DNA of 64,000 nt from Clostridia bacterium (GCA_017452945.1 JAFTLD010000021.1:1-64000); one strand, 5' to 3'. Shown: positions 9,305 to 17,422, counted from the first letter of the stretch. The notes: generated from the sequence alone by a model not told the origin. Numbers and translations: made by a program.

Positions 9305-9747
9305 ATGGCAAGATCTAAAGAGTACGTCTTTCGCTTTCCCGGCACAAAGGACGCGTTTTTGCAAAAGCTTGACAGCCTGTGTCCGGGAAGCGGCCATACC
9401 CGTTACTTTGGCGATTACCTGATCGAATTACGGGACAATGAGATCCGCTTTGGCATAGAGCGTGCGGGACATTCGGGCGGAAACTGGCTGATTTCCCCGT
9501 TTGAAGAGGTGGACGGACACCTTGAATTTCGCGGAGCTATAAGTACGTCGGCCCCGAGGATGACCGAGGCAAGGTTCAAAAGGTCTTTGATAAGATTTTT
9601 GAGATCTGTTTGATCATTTTGATCTGGCCAATTGGGGTGCCGGTCGACGCGATCTGCCTGATCATAAGAAAGCTTCGCAAGCAACCACGGCCGCTCTCAC
9701 AGGAGCAAAAGCTGTTTGATCTGATGAACCGTTTGGGGTGCATTTGA
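9305..9747 (+). pseudogene. Frameshifted gene for a small membrane-linked protein
   Basis: The first frame starts at ATG 9305 and would stop at 9613 after 102 residues. Around 9538 the sensible reading jumps by one base: read from TAT at 9538 the frame stays open for another 69 codons to TGA at 9745 and encodes YKYVGPEDDRGKVQKVFDKI, a hydrophobic span (ICLIILIWPIGVPVDAICLI) and a basic, amphipathic tail. A single missing T (GCT-TAT read as GCTAT) explains this. The joined product would be about 147 residues with a soluble N-terminal part and one membrane span. The family is not recognised. It may be a true pseudogene or a sequencing/assembly error. Confidence 0.65.
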
Positions 9748-9830
9748 TGACAAACCGAGCCGGAATAAACCGTAAGGGGCGACGTCACACTGTCACCTCG
9801 TACAAGAATAAACCAATACCAACGTAAGCC

Positions 9831-9931
9831 GTAGGGGGCGACATCCTCGACGCCCCGGGCAGGTACAAACTAACTAATACAGTGTAAAATTAGTTTGTGC
9901 TTACCCGGGGCGTCGAGGACGTCGCCCCTAC
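9831..9931. repeat. Inverted repeat with about 43-45-bp arms
   Basis: Left arm 9831-9875 and right arm 9889-9931 are near-perfect reverse complements around CCCGGGGCGTCGAGGACGTC, separated by about 13 bp. A further arm-like copy is at 31-74 and a degenerate fragment (GGGGCGACGTC) at 9776-9786. The RNA of either strand would form one long hairpin. Confidence 0.8.
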
Positions 9932-10020
9932 TACCTTGTTTCACTTAAAACCATACATTTTCGGTGTTTCTATCCGGAAGAACGTTGCAAATGGAGCAAC
10001 CCATAACGGATGTCTGAGCA

Positions 10021-10378
10021 ATACGGATGCGCGCAAAAGCCTTGCCCCGCTGGGGAAGGGGGACCGCAGCGGAAGAAAATCGCGAATACTTGGAGCGTTT
10101 TTCTGACGCGGTTGCGGTGGATGAGGTGCATCCTACGGACGCTCCGCCAATCAAACGGACACCCTCTGTCGCGTTCCGAGACCTCTCACCAAGGGGAGAA
10201 AGGGTTTCCTTGCCCTACGGGATGCACGATTTAAGACGGTCAAGAGCGGTTTTACGGGAACCTCATCCACCGCAACCGCGTCGATGCTTCTCGGCTATAT
10301 TGCCTCGAATCCTCTCCGCTGCGGTTCCCCTTCCCCAGCGGGGCAAGGCTTTTGCGCGCATCCGCATCGCTCACACAT
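10021..10378. repeat. Two inverted copies of a dispersed palindromic repeat
   Basis: The unit runs from ATGCGCGCAAAAGCCTTGCC through GGGGACCGCAGCGG to GCGGTTGCGGTGGATGAGG. One copy reads rightwards from 10021, the other leftwards from 10378, with a middle of about 135 bp. The same unit recurs at 28463-28580. The open frames across it exist on both strands and are repeat artefacts. The stretch 9748-10507 holds only this and the preceding repeat; no gene is seen. Confidence 0.8.
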
Positions 10379-10507
10379 CCGCTGTGGTGAGTATCGTGTC
10401 TATTTTTAAGTGAACCAAGGTACTACGACTGTTTTTGTGTACCTTTATTTGAATGATTCCAAAAGGATTGCGATTGAATCAGCCCTTTTCCACTTATGAT
10501 ATACTGC

Positions 10508-10963
10508 TTACTTCATTTTTTTGATATACATTCTGCTTGGCTTCTCTTCGCCGTCGCCCATGGCGTGACAGAAAAACTCCCAGCCATAACGCTCATAAAA
10601 CGAGTCGTGGTCTGTCAAAAGATAGAGCGTGTCAATGCCGCGTGCCTGCATGTCGCAACAAACAAAATCAAGCAGCGCACCCGCGATGCCCTGCCCGCGG
10701 TATTCGGGCTCGGTATACACCGCGCAGACATTTGGGGAAAGATCCGCACGGTCATGAAAATCGTTTTCGATGACACCAAGGCCGCCCACGATCCTCTCAC
10801 CGTCCATGGCCACATACCAAGACGGCACGGCATTTCCTTTAAGCGCATCCTGCATGCTGTCCATATAAGCCTGTTGGGGTATGCCCCATTTTTGGTGGAA
10901 CCAAAGCGCCATTTGCTCCTTCATTTCGGGTCTGTCGATCAGTCTGATTATAGAATAGTTCAT
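10508..10963 (-). CDS. GNAT family N-acetyltransferase
   Basis: A 151-residue cytosolic acetyltransferase with the GNAT acetyl-CoA motif A (VYTEPEYRGQGIAGALLDFV, Q/RxxGxG/A near residue 94) and the C-terminal FYERYGWEFF block. The substrate is unknown. It is the last gene of a three-gene minus-strand operon (SDR, AlkD, GNAT), 9 bp after the AlkD stop, with AGGAGG before its start. Confidence 0.9.
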   Translation of the reverse strand: MNYSIIRLIDRPEMKEQMALWFHQKWGIPQQAYMDSMQDALKGNAVPSWYVAMDGERIVGGLGVIENDFHDRADLSPNVCAVYTEPEYRGQGIAGALLDFVCCDMQARGIDTLYLLTDHDSFYERYGWEFFCHAMGDGEEKPSRMYIKKMK

Positions 10964-10972
10964 AATACCTCC

Positions 10973-11647
10973 TTAACGCAACGTCCGCAAATACGCCTTT
11001 TGCTCAGGCGTAATGCAATTGCTCTCTATTGCTTTTTGTACGGTTTTCCGATGCACCCAATCGGGCAATCGGTGCTGCTCCAGATATGGCAGCGCAGCCT
11101 CCCACTGCTTGGAAAGCGCGGTGGCAAAATACCACGCAATCATCATATTGACGTAGTATTCCTCGCTCTTCACGGCTGCGACGCGTGTAAGATGTGCAAA
11201 GTCAAAATGCTCATCCAGATAATGCAGCATGAGCAGCTCAATGCCAAAGCGCACAGTATAAGGATGCGCGCTTTGCAGATATTCATCGATCTTAGCAAGC
11301 AGACGCGTGCTGTCAACGGACAATACCTTGGGGCGAAGCGAATCGCAGACCGCCCAGTTATCCACGTACGGAAGAAAAGCGTCCAAAGCCGCATAACAGG
11401 CATCCGCGTCGCGCATCTCCCCGATCAGAAAGGAATGCAGATGGTTTTCTTCCAAATATTGATGTGGCAATTCTTTCAAAAACTGCTCTGCGGACTCGGT
11501 TTTGACCAGCCCCTTGGCGTACTTGCGCAAAAGCGGAACGCGCACGCCAATCACCGTATCCGGATCGACCGTAGGCAAAAGGCTTGCTGAAAACTTCTTA
11601 TATTCTGCGTCCTGCATGGCAAACAGGGCTTTTTGTATTTCTGTCAT
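10973..11647 (-). CDS. DNA alkylation repair protein, AlkD-like
   Basis: A 224-residue all-helical HEAT-repeat-like protein of the AlkD family, DNA glycosylases that excise cationic 3-methyladenine and 7-methylguanine lesions. GVRVPLLRKYAK near the N-terminus, VDNWAVCDS (Trp and Asp at the positions of the AlkD active-site cleft) and MMIAWYFATAL fit the family. Its start overlaps the stop of the SDR gene by 4 bp (ATGA). Activity is inferred from family membership only. Confidence 0.88.
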   Translation of the reverse strand: MTEIQKALFAMQDAEYKKFSASLLPTVDPDTVIGVRVPLLRKYAKGLVKTESAEQFLKELPHQYLEENHLHSFLIGEMRDADACYAALDAFLPYVDNWAVCDSLRPKVLSVDSTRLLAKIDEYLQSAHPYTVRFGIELLMLHYLDEHFDFAHLTRVAAVKSEEYYVNMMIAWYFATALSKQWEAALPYLEQHRLPDWVHRKTVQKAIESNCITPEQKAYLRTLR

Positions 11648-12543
11648 GCTTTATCCTCTCTCTCCAGCTGACGGCACATATCACGATAACTACGCTCTGC
11701 CTTGGCGCTGATGCGTGCCTGTTCCTCTGCACTGCAGGTAGTCAGCCGACGCTTGCGCGGCATACCCCACACGTCAAAGAGCCGCGGGCCGATCCATTCG
11801 CAATTGGCTGTCGGCTCGAACACACCGCGCAGGATCGACAGACAGGCGCGTCTTGGTTTCATGAAGATGACCTTCATGGGATACTTGATCAGTGCGTACA
11901 GCCATTTCGGGTAGTGCGCGGTAATGCCGGTCACGGCAATGCCGGGATGGGTAACGGCCAGCGTGACGTCCTCTCTGCCATCGAACAGGTCGTACATGGA
12001 AAACATCAGGTATCTTTTGGCATTTCCATATACCAACGAGGCTTTCTTACGCGTGCGGAAGTCCACGTCGTCGGGATCGGTTTTCGAATAGTTGTGCGCA
12101 ATGCTGCCCACGATGACCACTCTGCCCTGCCGCTTGGCCAAAATCGGCATCAGACGGCGGACAAGATAATAAGGAGCTGCGTGGTTGATCTGGAATACGT
12201 TGTCCAGCCCCGACGAGGTAATAAAGCGCGGCACGGCATACGCCCCCGCATTGCAGATCAGCACGTCAAGCGGCTTGCGCTGCAAAATCTCGGCTGCGGT
12301 ATCAACCGAAGCGATGTCGGAAAGATCCATGATCACGTAGCCGACGCGGCATCCCGGATACTTTCGCTTCAGGTGTGCGCAAAGCTCGGTCAGCTTTGCC
12401 TGATTGCGATCCAACAAGACCAGCTGTGCGCCAAGAGCTACAAACTGCTCGCATAACGCGTGGCCAAGTCCGCCCGTAGAGCCGGATATGGCCACCACCT
12501 TTCCCGCAAGTGAGGCTGTGTTATTTTGCATCCAACGTTTCAT
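11644..12543 (-). CDS. Short-chain dehydrogenase/reductase
   Basis: A 299-residue Rossmann-fold NAD(P)-dependent SDR. The cofactor motif GSTGGLGHALCEQ is near residue 24, CNAGAY follows near residue 100, and LVYGNAKRYLMF supplies the catalytic Tyr and Lys (YxxxK). The start chosen is ATG 12543, preceded by AGGGGG at good distance; an upstream ATG at 12576 overlaps the promoter -10 box and cannot be used. First gene of the SDR-AlkD-GNAT operon. Substrate unknown. Confidence 0.88.
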   Translation of the reverse strand: MKRWMQNNTASLAGKVVAISGSTGGLGHALCEQFVALGAQLVLLDRNQAKLTELCAHLKRKYPGCRVGYVIMDLSDIASVDTAAEILQRKPLDVLICNAGAYAVPRFITSSGLDNVFQINHAAPYYLVRRLMPILAKRQGRVVIVGSIAHNYSKTDPDDVDFRTRKKASLVYGNAKRYLMFSMYDLFDGREDVTLAVTHPGIAVTGITAHYPKWLYALIKYPMKVIFMKPRRACLSILRGVFEPTANCEWIGPRLFDVWGMPRKRRLTTCSAEEQARISAKAERSYRDMCRQLEREDKA

Positions 12544-12574
12544 CCGCGACCCCCTTTTTGATTTCGTTTCCTTC

Positions 12575-12602
12575 ATTATATCACAAATTGCGTTTTTTGC
12601 AA
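12575..12602 (-). promoter_or_regulatory. Promoter of the SDR-AlkD-GNAT operon
   Basis: Minus strand TTGCAA, 16-bp spacer, TATAAT, about 32 bp before the chosen SDR start. Confidence 0.7.
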
Positions 12603-12745
12603 TATATCGAAGCGAAAATCCCTCTGCCCGTCAAAAGCGGCTTTCAGAAAAATATTTTTGATTTTTTCAAAAAAACGGAACTTTTTTGCAAAAAAATGCA
12701 TCTATATAGACGAAGGGGCAGTTGTATGCCCGGAAAAGCGTAAAC

Positions 12746-12774
12746 TTGACATATTTTTCCCGATATGCTATAAT
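12746..12774 (+). promoter_or_regulatory. Orphan consensus sigma-A promoter facing repeats
   Basis: TTGACA, 17-bp spacer, TATAAT: a full consensus. The next gene on this strand starts 655 bp further on (13430), and two repeat copies fill the gap. It may be the original promoter of that lipoprotein gene pushed away by repeat insertion, or drive an untranslated RNA. Confidence 0.75.
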
Positions 12775-12840
12775 GAAAAAAAGCGAACCGTGAAATTCGC
12801 ACAAAAAAAGCAAACAAATTCCAAGACGCGTTCGGGGACG

Positions 12841-13090
12841 CGCGTAACAGGTGGACGGAACCATGTTACATTACGCGACCTTTGGTCGCCTCAACGTAAC
12901 GTGGACCCGTCCCCACAGTTACACGCTTGGTTAACCGTTCGGGGATGCGTGTAACCGGGGACGGAGCATTGTTACGCCGCCGGTTGCACAAACACAACAA
13001 AAAAAGTAAAATCGCGGTGTAACAAGGGCCTGTCCCCCGTTACGCGCAACATGTAAAAACACCATGTAACAGAGAACCGTCCTCTGTCAC
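12841..13090. repeat. Modular palindromic repeat, copy A
   Basis: First of four near-identical copies in 2 kb. Each has two hairpin-forming modules: one bounded by TAACAGGTGGACGGAACCAT and GGACCCGTCCCCRCAGTTAC, the other by GGGGATGCGTGTAACCGGGG and GGGCCTGTCCCCCGTTACGC, followed by a short third palindrome (CATGTAACAGAGAACCGTCC). The form is that of clostridial REP-like elements. Between 12577 and 13429 I see no gene. Confidence 0.85.
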
Positions 13091-13119
13091 ATAGATATTG
13101 TTAGAGCTTAGAAAAATTC

Positions 13120-13361
13120 GCGCGCATAACAGGTGGACGGAACCATGTTACAACGACTTCGTCGCCATAACATGGCCCCGTCCCCGCAGTTACACGCTTG
13201 GTTAACCGTTCGGGGATGCGTGTAACCGGGGACGGAGCATTGTTACGCCGCCGGTTGCGCAAACACAACAAAAAAAGTAAAATCGCGGTGTAACAAGGGC
13301 CTGTCCCCCGTTACGCGCAACATGTAAAAACACCATGTAACAGAAAACCGTCCCCTGTTAC
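13120..13361. repeat. Modular palindromic repeat, copy B
   Basis: Same structure as the copy at 12841-13090 with a different loop in the first module (CGACTTCGTCGCC). Ends about 70 bp before the lipoprotein gene at 13430, so it lies in that gene's leader. Confidence 0.85.
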
Positions 13362-13429
13362 ATTATGGAAATTTCCTGGTCATGAAACCAAAGTGTATGC
13401 CGAAGTTTACAACTAACAGGGAGGATTTT

Positions 13430-13822
13430 ATGAAAGCATCAAAAATCATTACGGCACTTTTAGTTCTCTCCATGATTATCTGTTTGGCGTCCTGCGACTA
13501 CGATCCCTACAAAGGTAGAAGGCCTATAGATCAGCCGGGTACAACTTGGGTGTGTGACGAGTATCAAATGAAATTTACAGTGGGAGAATTTGAATCTTCT
13601 GAGTTTGTTACGAAAAATGGAACGTTTCATTTTCAACTTCTCTTTGGAATGTATGATAATTCTGTCATAGTGCATGAATATGACAATTATGATAATCACT
13701 TTTTCAGCGGCGGCTGCGAATTTTCAAAGAGTCGTTTTGTGATCGATGTAGATCAAAATATATTTTCTGAAGCGTACTTTGATGAGTTTCCCGTAGTGCT
13801 TGAGTTCGTAAAAGTCGATTAA
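13430..13822 (+). CDS. Small putative lipoprotein
   Basis: A 130-residue protein with a lipoprotein signal peptide (MKASK, hydrophobic core, lipobox CLASC at Cys22). The mature part (about 108 residues) is rich in aromatic and acidic residues and looks like a small beta-structured domain (TTWVCDEYQMKFTVGEF), similar in feel to other clostridial small lipoproteins, but no family is recognised. The start is set by GGAGG five bases before ATG 13430. It is enclosed by repeat copies, and its last codons plus terminator are duplicated 434 bp downstream. Confidence 0.75.
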   Translation: MKASKIITALLVLSMIICLASCDYDPYKGRRPIDQPGTTWVCDEYQMKFTVGEFESSEFVTKNGTFHFQLLFGMYDNSVIVHEYDNYDNHFFSGGCEFSKSRFVIDVDQNIFSEAYFDEFPVVLEFVKVD

Positions 13823-13939
13823 GTAATATGAAACAACTGAATTACACTCGATTGCCCCCGCTGCTTCGGCGGCGGGGCGGGGCGAACAAGCTGATGCTGT
13901 TCCCTGCTCATTACCCCAGTTAACAGATCTATACACACT

Positions 13940-13979
13940 AGCCCCGAGGCGAGCATCTGCTCCCCCGGGGCGTTTTTTG
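13940..13979 (+). terminator. Terminator of the lipoprotein at 13430-13822
   Basis: GCCCCGAGGC...CCCCGGGGC stem followed by GTTTTTTGTTG. Lies in the segment that is duplicated at 14376-14416. Confidence 0.7.
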
Positions 13980-14002
13980 TTGCTTTTTGCTGTATTTATA
14001 TT

Positions 14003-14243
14003 CGCGCGCATAACAGGTGGACGGAACCATGTTACAACGACTTCGTCGCCATAACATGGACCCGTCCCCGCAGTTACACGCTTGGTTAACCGTTCGGGGA
14101 TGCGTGTAACCGGGGACGGAGCATTGTTACGCCGCCGGTTGCGCAAACACGACAAAAAGCAAAATTGCGGTGTAACAAGGGCCTGTCCCCCGTTACGCGC
14201 AACATGTAAAAACGCCATGTAACAGAGAACCGTCCCCTGTTAC
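14003..14243. repeat. Modular palindromic repeat, copy C
   Basis: Nearly identical to copy B, including the CGACTTCGTCGCC loop. Its right end abuts AAAAGTCGATTAA, the duplicated end of the lipoprotein gene. Confidence 0.85.
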
Positions 14244-14425
14244 AAAAGTCGATTAAGTAATATGAAACAACTGAATTACACTCGATTGCCCCCGCCGCTT
14301 CGGCGGCGGGGAGGGCGAACAAGCTGATGCTGTTCCCTGCTCATTACCCTACTCTAACAAATCTATACACACCCAGCCCCGAGGCGAGCACCGCTCGCCC
14401 CGGGGCCTTCTTTTTTGCTTTTTTG
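14243..14425 (+). repeat. Duplicate of the lipoprotein gene's 3' end and terminator
   Basis: Matches about 13809-13990: last codons and stop (AAAAGTCGATTAAG), the AATATGAAACAACTGAATTA stretch, a GCCGCTTCGGCGGC hairpin, and a terminator (14376-14416, GCCCCGAGGC stem then CTTCTTTTTT). Only a few substitutions separate the copies. From 13823 to 14924 there is no gene other than these repeats. Confidence 0.8.
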
Positions 14426-14527
14426 CCATATCATTTTGTCACCTTTCATCGTCCGCCGCCTCATAATCTTCCTGAAAAAAATTTTAAAAAAACTTTGCCG
14501 ATTCTTGTGATAATTCGGCAAGCAATT

Positions 14528-14780
14528 CGCGCGCATAACAGGTGGACGGAACCAAGTTACATTGCGCTCCCTTGGGTCGCTGCAACGTAACGTGGACCCG
14601 TCCCCGCAGTTACACGCTTGGGCAACCACTCGGGGACGCGTGTAACCGGGGACGGAGCATTGTTACGCCGCCGGTTGCGCAAACACGACAAGAAAGCAAA
14701 ATTGCGGTGTAACAAGGGCCTGTCCCCTGTTACGCGCAACATGTAAAAACACAATGTAACAGAGAACCGTCCGCTGTTAC
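14528..14780. repeat. Modular palindromic repeat, copy D
   Basis: Fourth copy, with a loop in the first module closer to copy A than to B and C. Ends 67 bp before the ylxM promoter. Confidence 0.85.
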
Positions 14781-14846
14781 AAGATGTGAAAGCCACTTGT
14801 ATTACAAAAAAACGGTAATATGCACAAAATATTTTCTTAAAAACTA

Positions 14847-14875
14847 TTGACAAATCACAAAAGGTATGGTATACT
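14847..14875 (+). promoter_or_regulatory. Promoter of the ylxM-ffh-rpsP-khpA operon
   Basis: TTGACA (14847-14852), 17-bp spacer, TATACT (14870-14875). An in-frame ATG at 14847 lies inside this promoter and is not the start of YlxM. Confidence 0.85.
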
Positions 14876-14924
14876 CTGTAAAGTGTTTTGCTTTACACGA
14901 ATTCATACGTATGCGGAGTTTAAG

Positions 14925-15257
14925 ATGTTTGAAAAGAATCTCAATATCGCATACCTGTTGGAATTTTACGGCGAGGTGCTGCCCGAAAGAAAGCGGACGG
15001 TCATGGAGTACTACTACCACGATGATCTTTCCCTTTCCGAGATTGCCGAGGAGATTGGCATTTCCAGACAGGGCGTGCGCGACATTATCAAGAAAAGTGA
15101 GGACGAGCTGTTCCACTATGAACAGACGCTGCACTTGGCAGAGCGATTTCTCAAAGCAAAGCAGCATGCAGACAAGGCCCTCTCCCTCTGCCGTGAGCAG
15201 AACGCGTCGGCCGAGCTTTCCGAGAGCATTGAAAAGCTTTTGGAGTGCATGCAATAA
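14925..15257 (+). CDS. ylxM: YlxM/p13 family helix-turn-helix protein, SRP operon
   Basis: A 110-residue helical protein with a sigma-70 region 4-like HTH: LSEIAEEIGISRQGVRDIIKK. YlxM proteins are encoded with ffh across Bacillota and Mycoplasma and are thought to modulate the signal recognition particle; in some streptococci they bind the SRP RNA and Ffh. Start at ATG 14925 follows the promoter by 50 bp and matches the family N-terminus (MFEKNLNIAYLLEFYG). Thirty bases separate it from ffh. Confidence 0.93.
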   Translation: MFEKNLNIAYLLEFYGEVLPERKRTVMEYYYHDDLSLSEIAEEIGISRQGVRDIIKKSEDELFHYEQTLHLAERFLKAKQHADKALSLCREQNASAELSESIEKLLECMQ

Positions 15258-15287
15258 AACAAAGTTTACTTGTATGGAGGATTACTA

Positions 15288-16631
15288 ATGTTTGAAAGCT
15301 TAGGCGAAAAACTGAGCAATGCCTTCAAGAAATTCAAAAACAAGGGAAAACTGACCGAGGCGGACGTCAAGGCAGGTATGCGCGAGGTCAAGCTTGCGCT
15401 GCTGGAGGCTGACGTAAACTTCAAGGTGGTCAAAGCCTTTATCAATACCGTGTCCGAGCGTGCCGTTGGTACCGAGGTCATGGAAGCACTCAATCCGGGA
15501 CAACAGATCGTCAAGATCGTCAACGAGGAGCTGACAGCGCTGATGGGCGGCTCTCAATCCAAGCTGACCATTGCCCCCAAGCCTCCCACAGTCATCATGA
15601 TGGTGGGTCTGCAGGGCGCGGGTAAAACCACGCATGCAGGCAAGCTTGCGCTGATGTACAAAAAGCAAGGCAAGCGTCCTTTGCTGGTTGCGTGTGACGT
15701 GTATCGCCCCGCTGCTATCAAGCAGCTTGAGGTTGTTGGTGCACAGATCGACGTTCCCGTTTTCCAGATGGGCGATAAGGAATCCCCTGTTAAAATTGCG
15801 AAGGAAGGCATTAAGCTTGCCATGCAAAAGGGCTACGACATGGTGTTTGTGGACACCGCGGGCCGTTTGCAGATCGACGAGAAGCTCATGGAAGAGCTGC
15901 AGAATATCAAGGAGGCCGTACAGCCTGCCGAGATCCTTTTGACGGTGGACGCCATGATCGGTCAGGAGTCGGTCAACGTGGCAGATACCTTTAATAAAAT
16001 GCTGGACATCACAGGCGTCATTCTGACCAAGCTGGACGGTGACACCAGAGGCGGTGCGGCACTTTCGATCCGCTACGTCACGGGTAAGCCGATCAAGTTC
16101 ATCGGTATCGGTGAAAAAATGGATGCCATCGAGCCCTTCTACCCCGACAGAATGGCAAGCCGAATTCTGGGCATGGGCGACGTGCTGACGCTGATTGAAA
16201 AGGCACAGCAGCAGTTCGACGAGAAAAAGGCAGCCGAGATGGAACAGAAGCTGCGTCAGCAGACCTTCACACTTGACGATTACCTCGAGCAATTTGATCA
16301 GCTCAAGAACATGGGCGACCTTAATCAGCTCGCGGGCATGATCCCCGGCATGAAACCGGGACAGCTTAAGGACGCCAAGGTGGACGAAAAGCTGCTGGCA
16401 AGACAAGAGGCGATCATCCTCTCCATGACCAAAAAGGAACGCGCAAAGCCCGAATTGCTCAACGCTTCCCGCAAGATCCGCATTGCCAAGGGCAGCGGCA
16501 CCACGGTCGAGGAGGTCAACCGCCTGCTCAAGCAATTTGAGCAGATCCGAAAGCTCATGAAGCAATTCACCGACATGGGCAAAACGAAAAAAGGCAGACG
16601 TGCCTTGGGTAAGATGAACATTCCGTTCTAA
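15288..16631 (+). CDS. ffh: Signal recognition particle protein Ffh
   Basis: A 447-residue GTPase binding signal peptides of nascent membrane and secreted proteins. NG domain: P-loop GLQGAGKTTHAGKLA (about residue 107), DTAGRLQIDEKLMEEL, and TKLDGDTRGGAALS. The methionine-rich M domain follows from about residue 295 (MGDLNQLAGMIPGMKPGQ). Start ATG 15288 has GGAGG at proper distance. Its RNA partner, the SRP RNA gene, is in the same window at 20150-20391. Confidence 0.97.
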   Translation: MFESLGEKLSNAFKKFKNKGKLTEADVKAGMREVKLALLEADVNFKVVKAFINTVSERAVGTEVMEALNPGQQIVKIVNEELTALMGGSQSKLTIAPKPPTVIMMVGLQGAGKTTHAGKLALMYKKQGKRPLLVACDVYRPAAIKQLEVVGAQIDVPVFQMGDKESPVKIAKEGIKLAMQKGYDMVFVDTAGRLQIDEKLMEELQNIKEAVQPAEILLTVDAMIGQESVNVADTFNKMLDITGVILTKLDGDTRGGAALSIRYVTGKPIKFIGIGEKMDAIEPFYPDRMASRILGMGDVLTLIEKAQQQFDEKKAAEMEQKLRQQTFTLDDYLEQFDQLKNMGDLNQLAGMIPGMKPGQLKDAKVDEKLLARQEAIILSMTKKERAKPELLNASRKIRIAKGSGTTVEEVNRLLKQFEQIRKLMKQFTDMGKTKKGRRALGKMNIPF

Positions 16632-16688
16632 ATCAATCGGAATTCATAAAATAAAAAATATATAAATTAATTTTGGAGGAATTTTACC

Positions 16689-16931
16689 ATGGTAAAGATC
16701 AGACTGAGAAGAATGGGCGCTAAGAAGGCTCCCTTCTACCGCGTAGTTGTTTCCGATAGCCGCAGCCCCAGAGATGGCCGCTTCATCGAAGAGATCGGTT
16801 ACTACAACCCTATGACTGCTCCCGAGGAGATCAAGATCGACGCTGAAAAGGCTCAGAAGTGGATCGCTAACGGCGCACAGCCCACCGAGACCGTAAAGGT
16901 TCTGCTCAAGAAGACCGGCATCACCGAGTAA
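16689..16931 (+). CDS. rpsP: 30S ribosomal protein S16
   Basis: An 80-residue ribosomal protein with the family start [20 protein letters not shown] and the [15 protein letters not shown] block. It binds 16S rRNA in early 30S assembly. GGAGG precedes the ATG. The order ffh-rpsP-khpA is the standard Bacillota one; rimM, trmD and rplS, which often follow, are not here. Confidence 0.98.
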   Translation: MVKIRLRRMGAKKAPFYRVVVSDSRSPRDGRFIEEIGYYNPMTAPEEIKIDAEKAQKWIANGAQPTETVKVLLKKTGITE

Positions 16932-16949
16932 TTGAGAGCGGGGTTTAGC

Positions 16950-17186
16950 ATGACGGATTTGAAAACCACCTTGCGTGATATTGCAGCCGCCATCGTGGAC
17001 CACCCCGATGACGTCACTGTCGTCAGCGAGGAAACAGAGACAACCATCAACCTGACACTCAGCGTGCATCCCGACGATATGGGCATGGTCATTGGCAGAC
17101 AGGGCCGCATTGCAAAGGCGATCCGTACCGTGATCAAGGCCGCTTCCGCAGGTATCAACAAGAGAGTCAACGTAGACATCAGATGA
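16950..17186 (+). CDS. khpA: KH-domain RNA-binding protein KhpA (YlqC)
   Basis: A 78-residue protein made of one KH domain. The GxxG loop is GRQG in VIGRQGRIAKAIRTVIKAAS. KhpA pairs with KhpB/Jag in Bacillota and affects cell elongation and RNA binding. The ATG at 16950 is preceded by GCGGGG; a TTG directly after the rpsP stop (16932) is in frame but less likely. Last gene of the operon, followed at once by a terminator. Confidence 0.93.
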   Translation: MTDLKTTLRDIAAAIVDHPDDVTVVSEETETTINLTLSVHPDDMGMVIGRQGRIAKAIRTVIKAASAGINKRVNVDIR

Positions 17187-17189
17187 TGT

Positions 17190-17222
17190 AAAAAAGCAAC
17201 CGCTGCGGCAGTTGCTTTTTTT
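17190..17222 (+). terminator. Terminator of the ffh operon
   Basis: AAAAAGCAAC stem, short GC loop, GTTGCTTTTTTTA: a strong intrinsic terminator four bases after the khpA stop. Confidence 0.9.
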
Positions 17223-17355
17223 ATCTGTAAAATGTGCTCTGAGAGCAAGTGAAATACGCCTGTGGCGCGTGAAATATTAGCCTTGGGCAAATGCTGCGCG
17301 AACTGTAGAGAGTTGTTTGGCAGAGCATAAGGAACTCTCTCGTACAGCACATATC

Positions 17356-17397
17356 CCCCGAGTGTCATCCTGAGCGAAGGATGACACTCGGGGGATG
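17356..17397. repeat. Palindrome of the GTGTCATCCTGAGCGAAGGA type
   Basis: CCCCCGAGTGTCATCCT and its reverse complement flank GAGCG, giving a near-perfect hairpin. A related sequence (TGTCATCCTCGAGCGAAG) lies at 61187-61215. The preceding 130 bp hold short GC-rich hairpin repeats separated by AAGTGAAATA-like linkers and no gene. Confidence 0.7.
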
Positions 17398-17422
17398 CGA
17401 ACAATTTTCAAACAAATCCACA

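Noticed and set aside
10496..11590. A 364-codon plus-strand frame
   Set aside because: Antisense shadow of the GNAT and AlkD genes, which have clear family motifs and ribosome sites.
12541..12576. Longer SDR start at ATG 12576
   Set aside because: That ATG overlaps the -10 box TATAAT and has no ribosome site; ATG 12543 follows AGGGGG.
12841..14780. Possible CRISPR array
   Set aside because: Repeats are about 250 bp, few, palindromic and irregularly spaced, with a gene among them. No cas gene is in the window.
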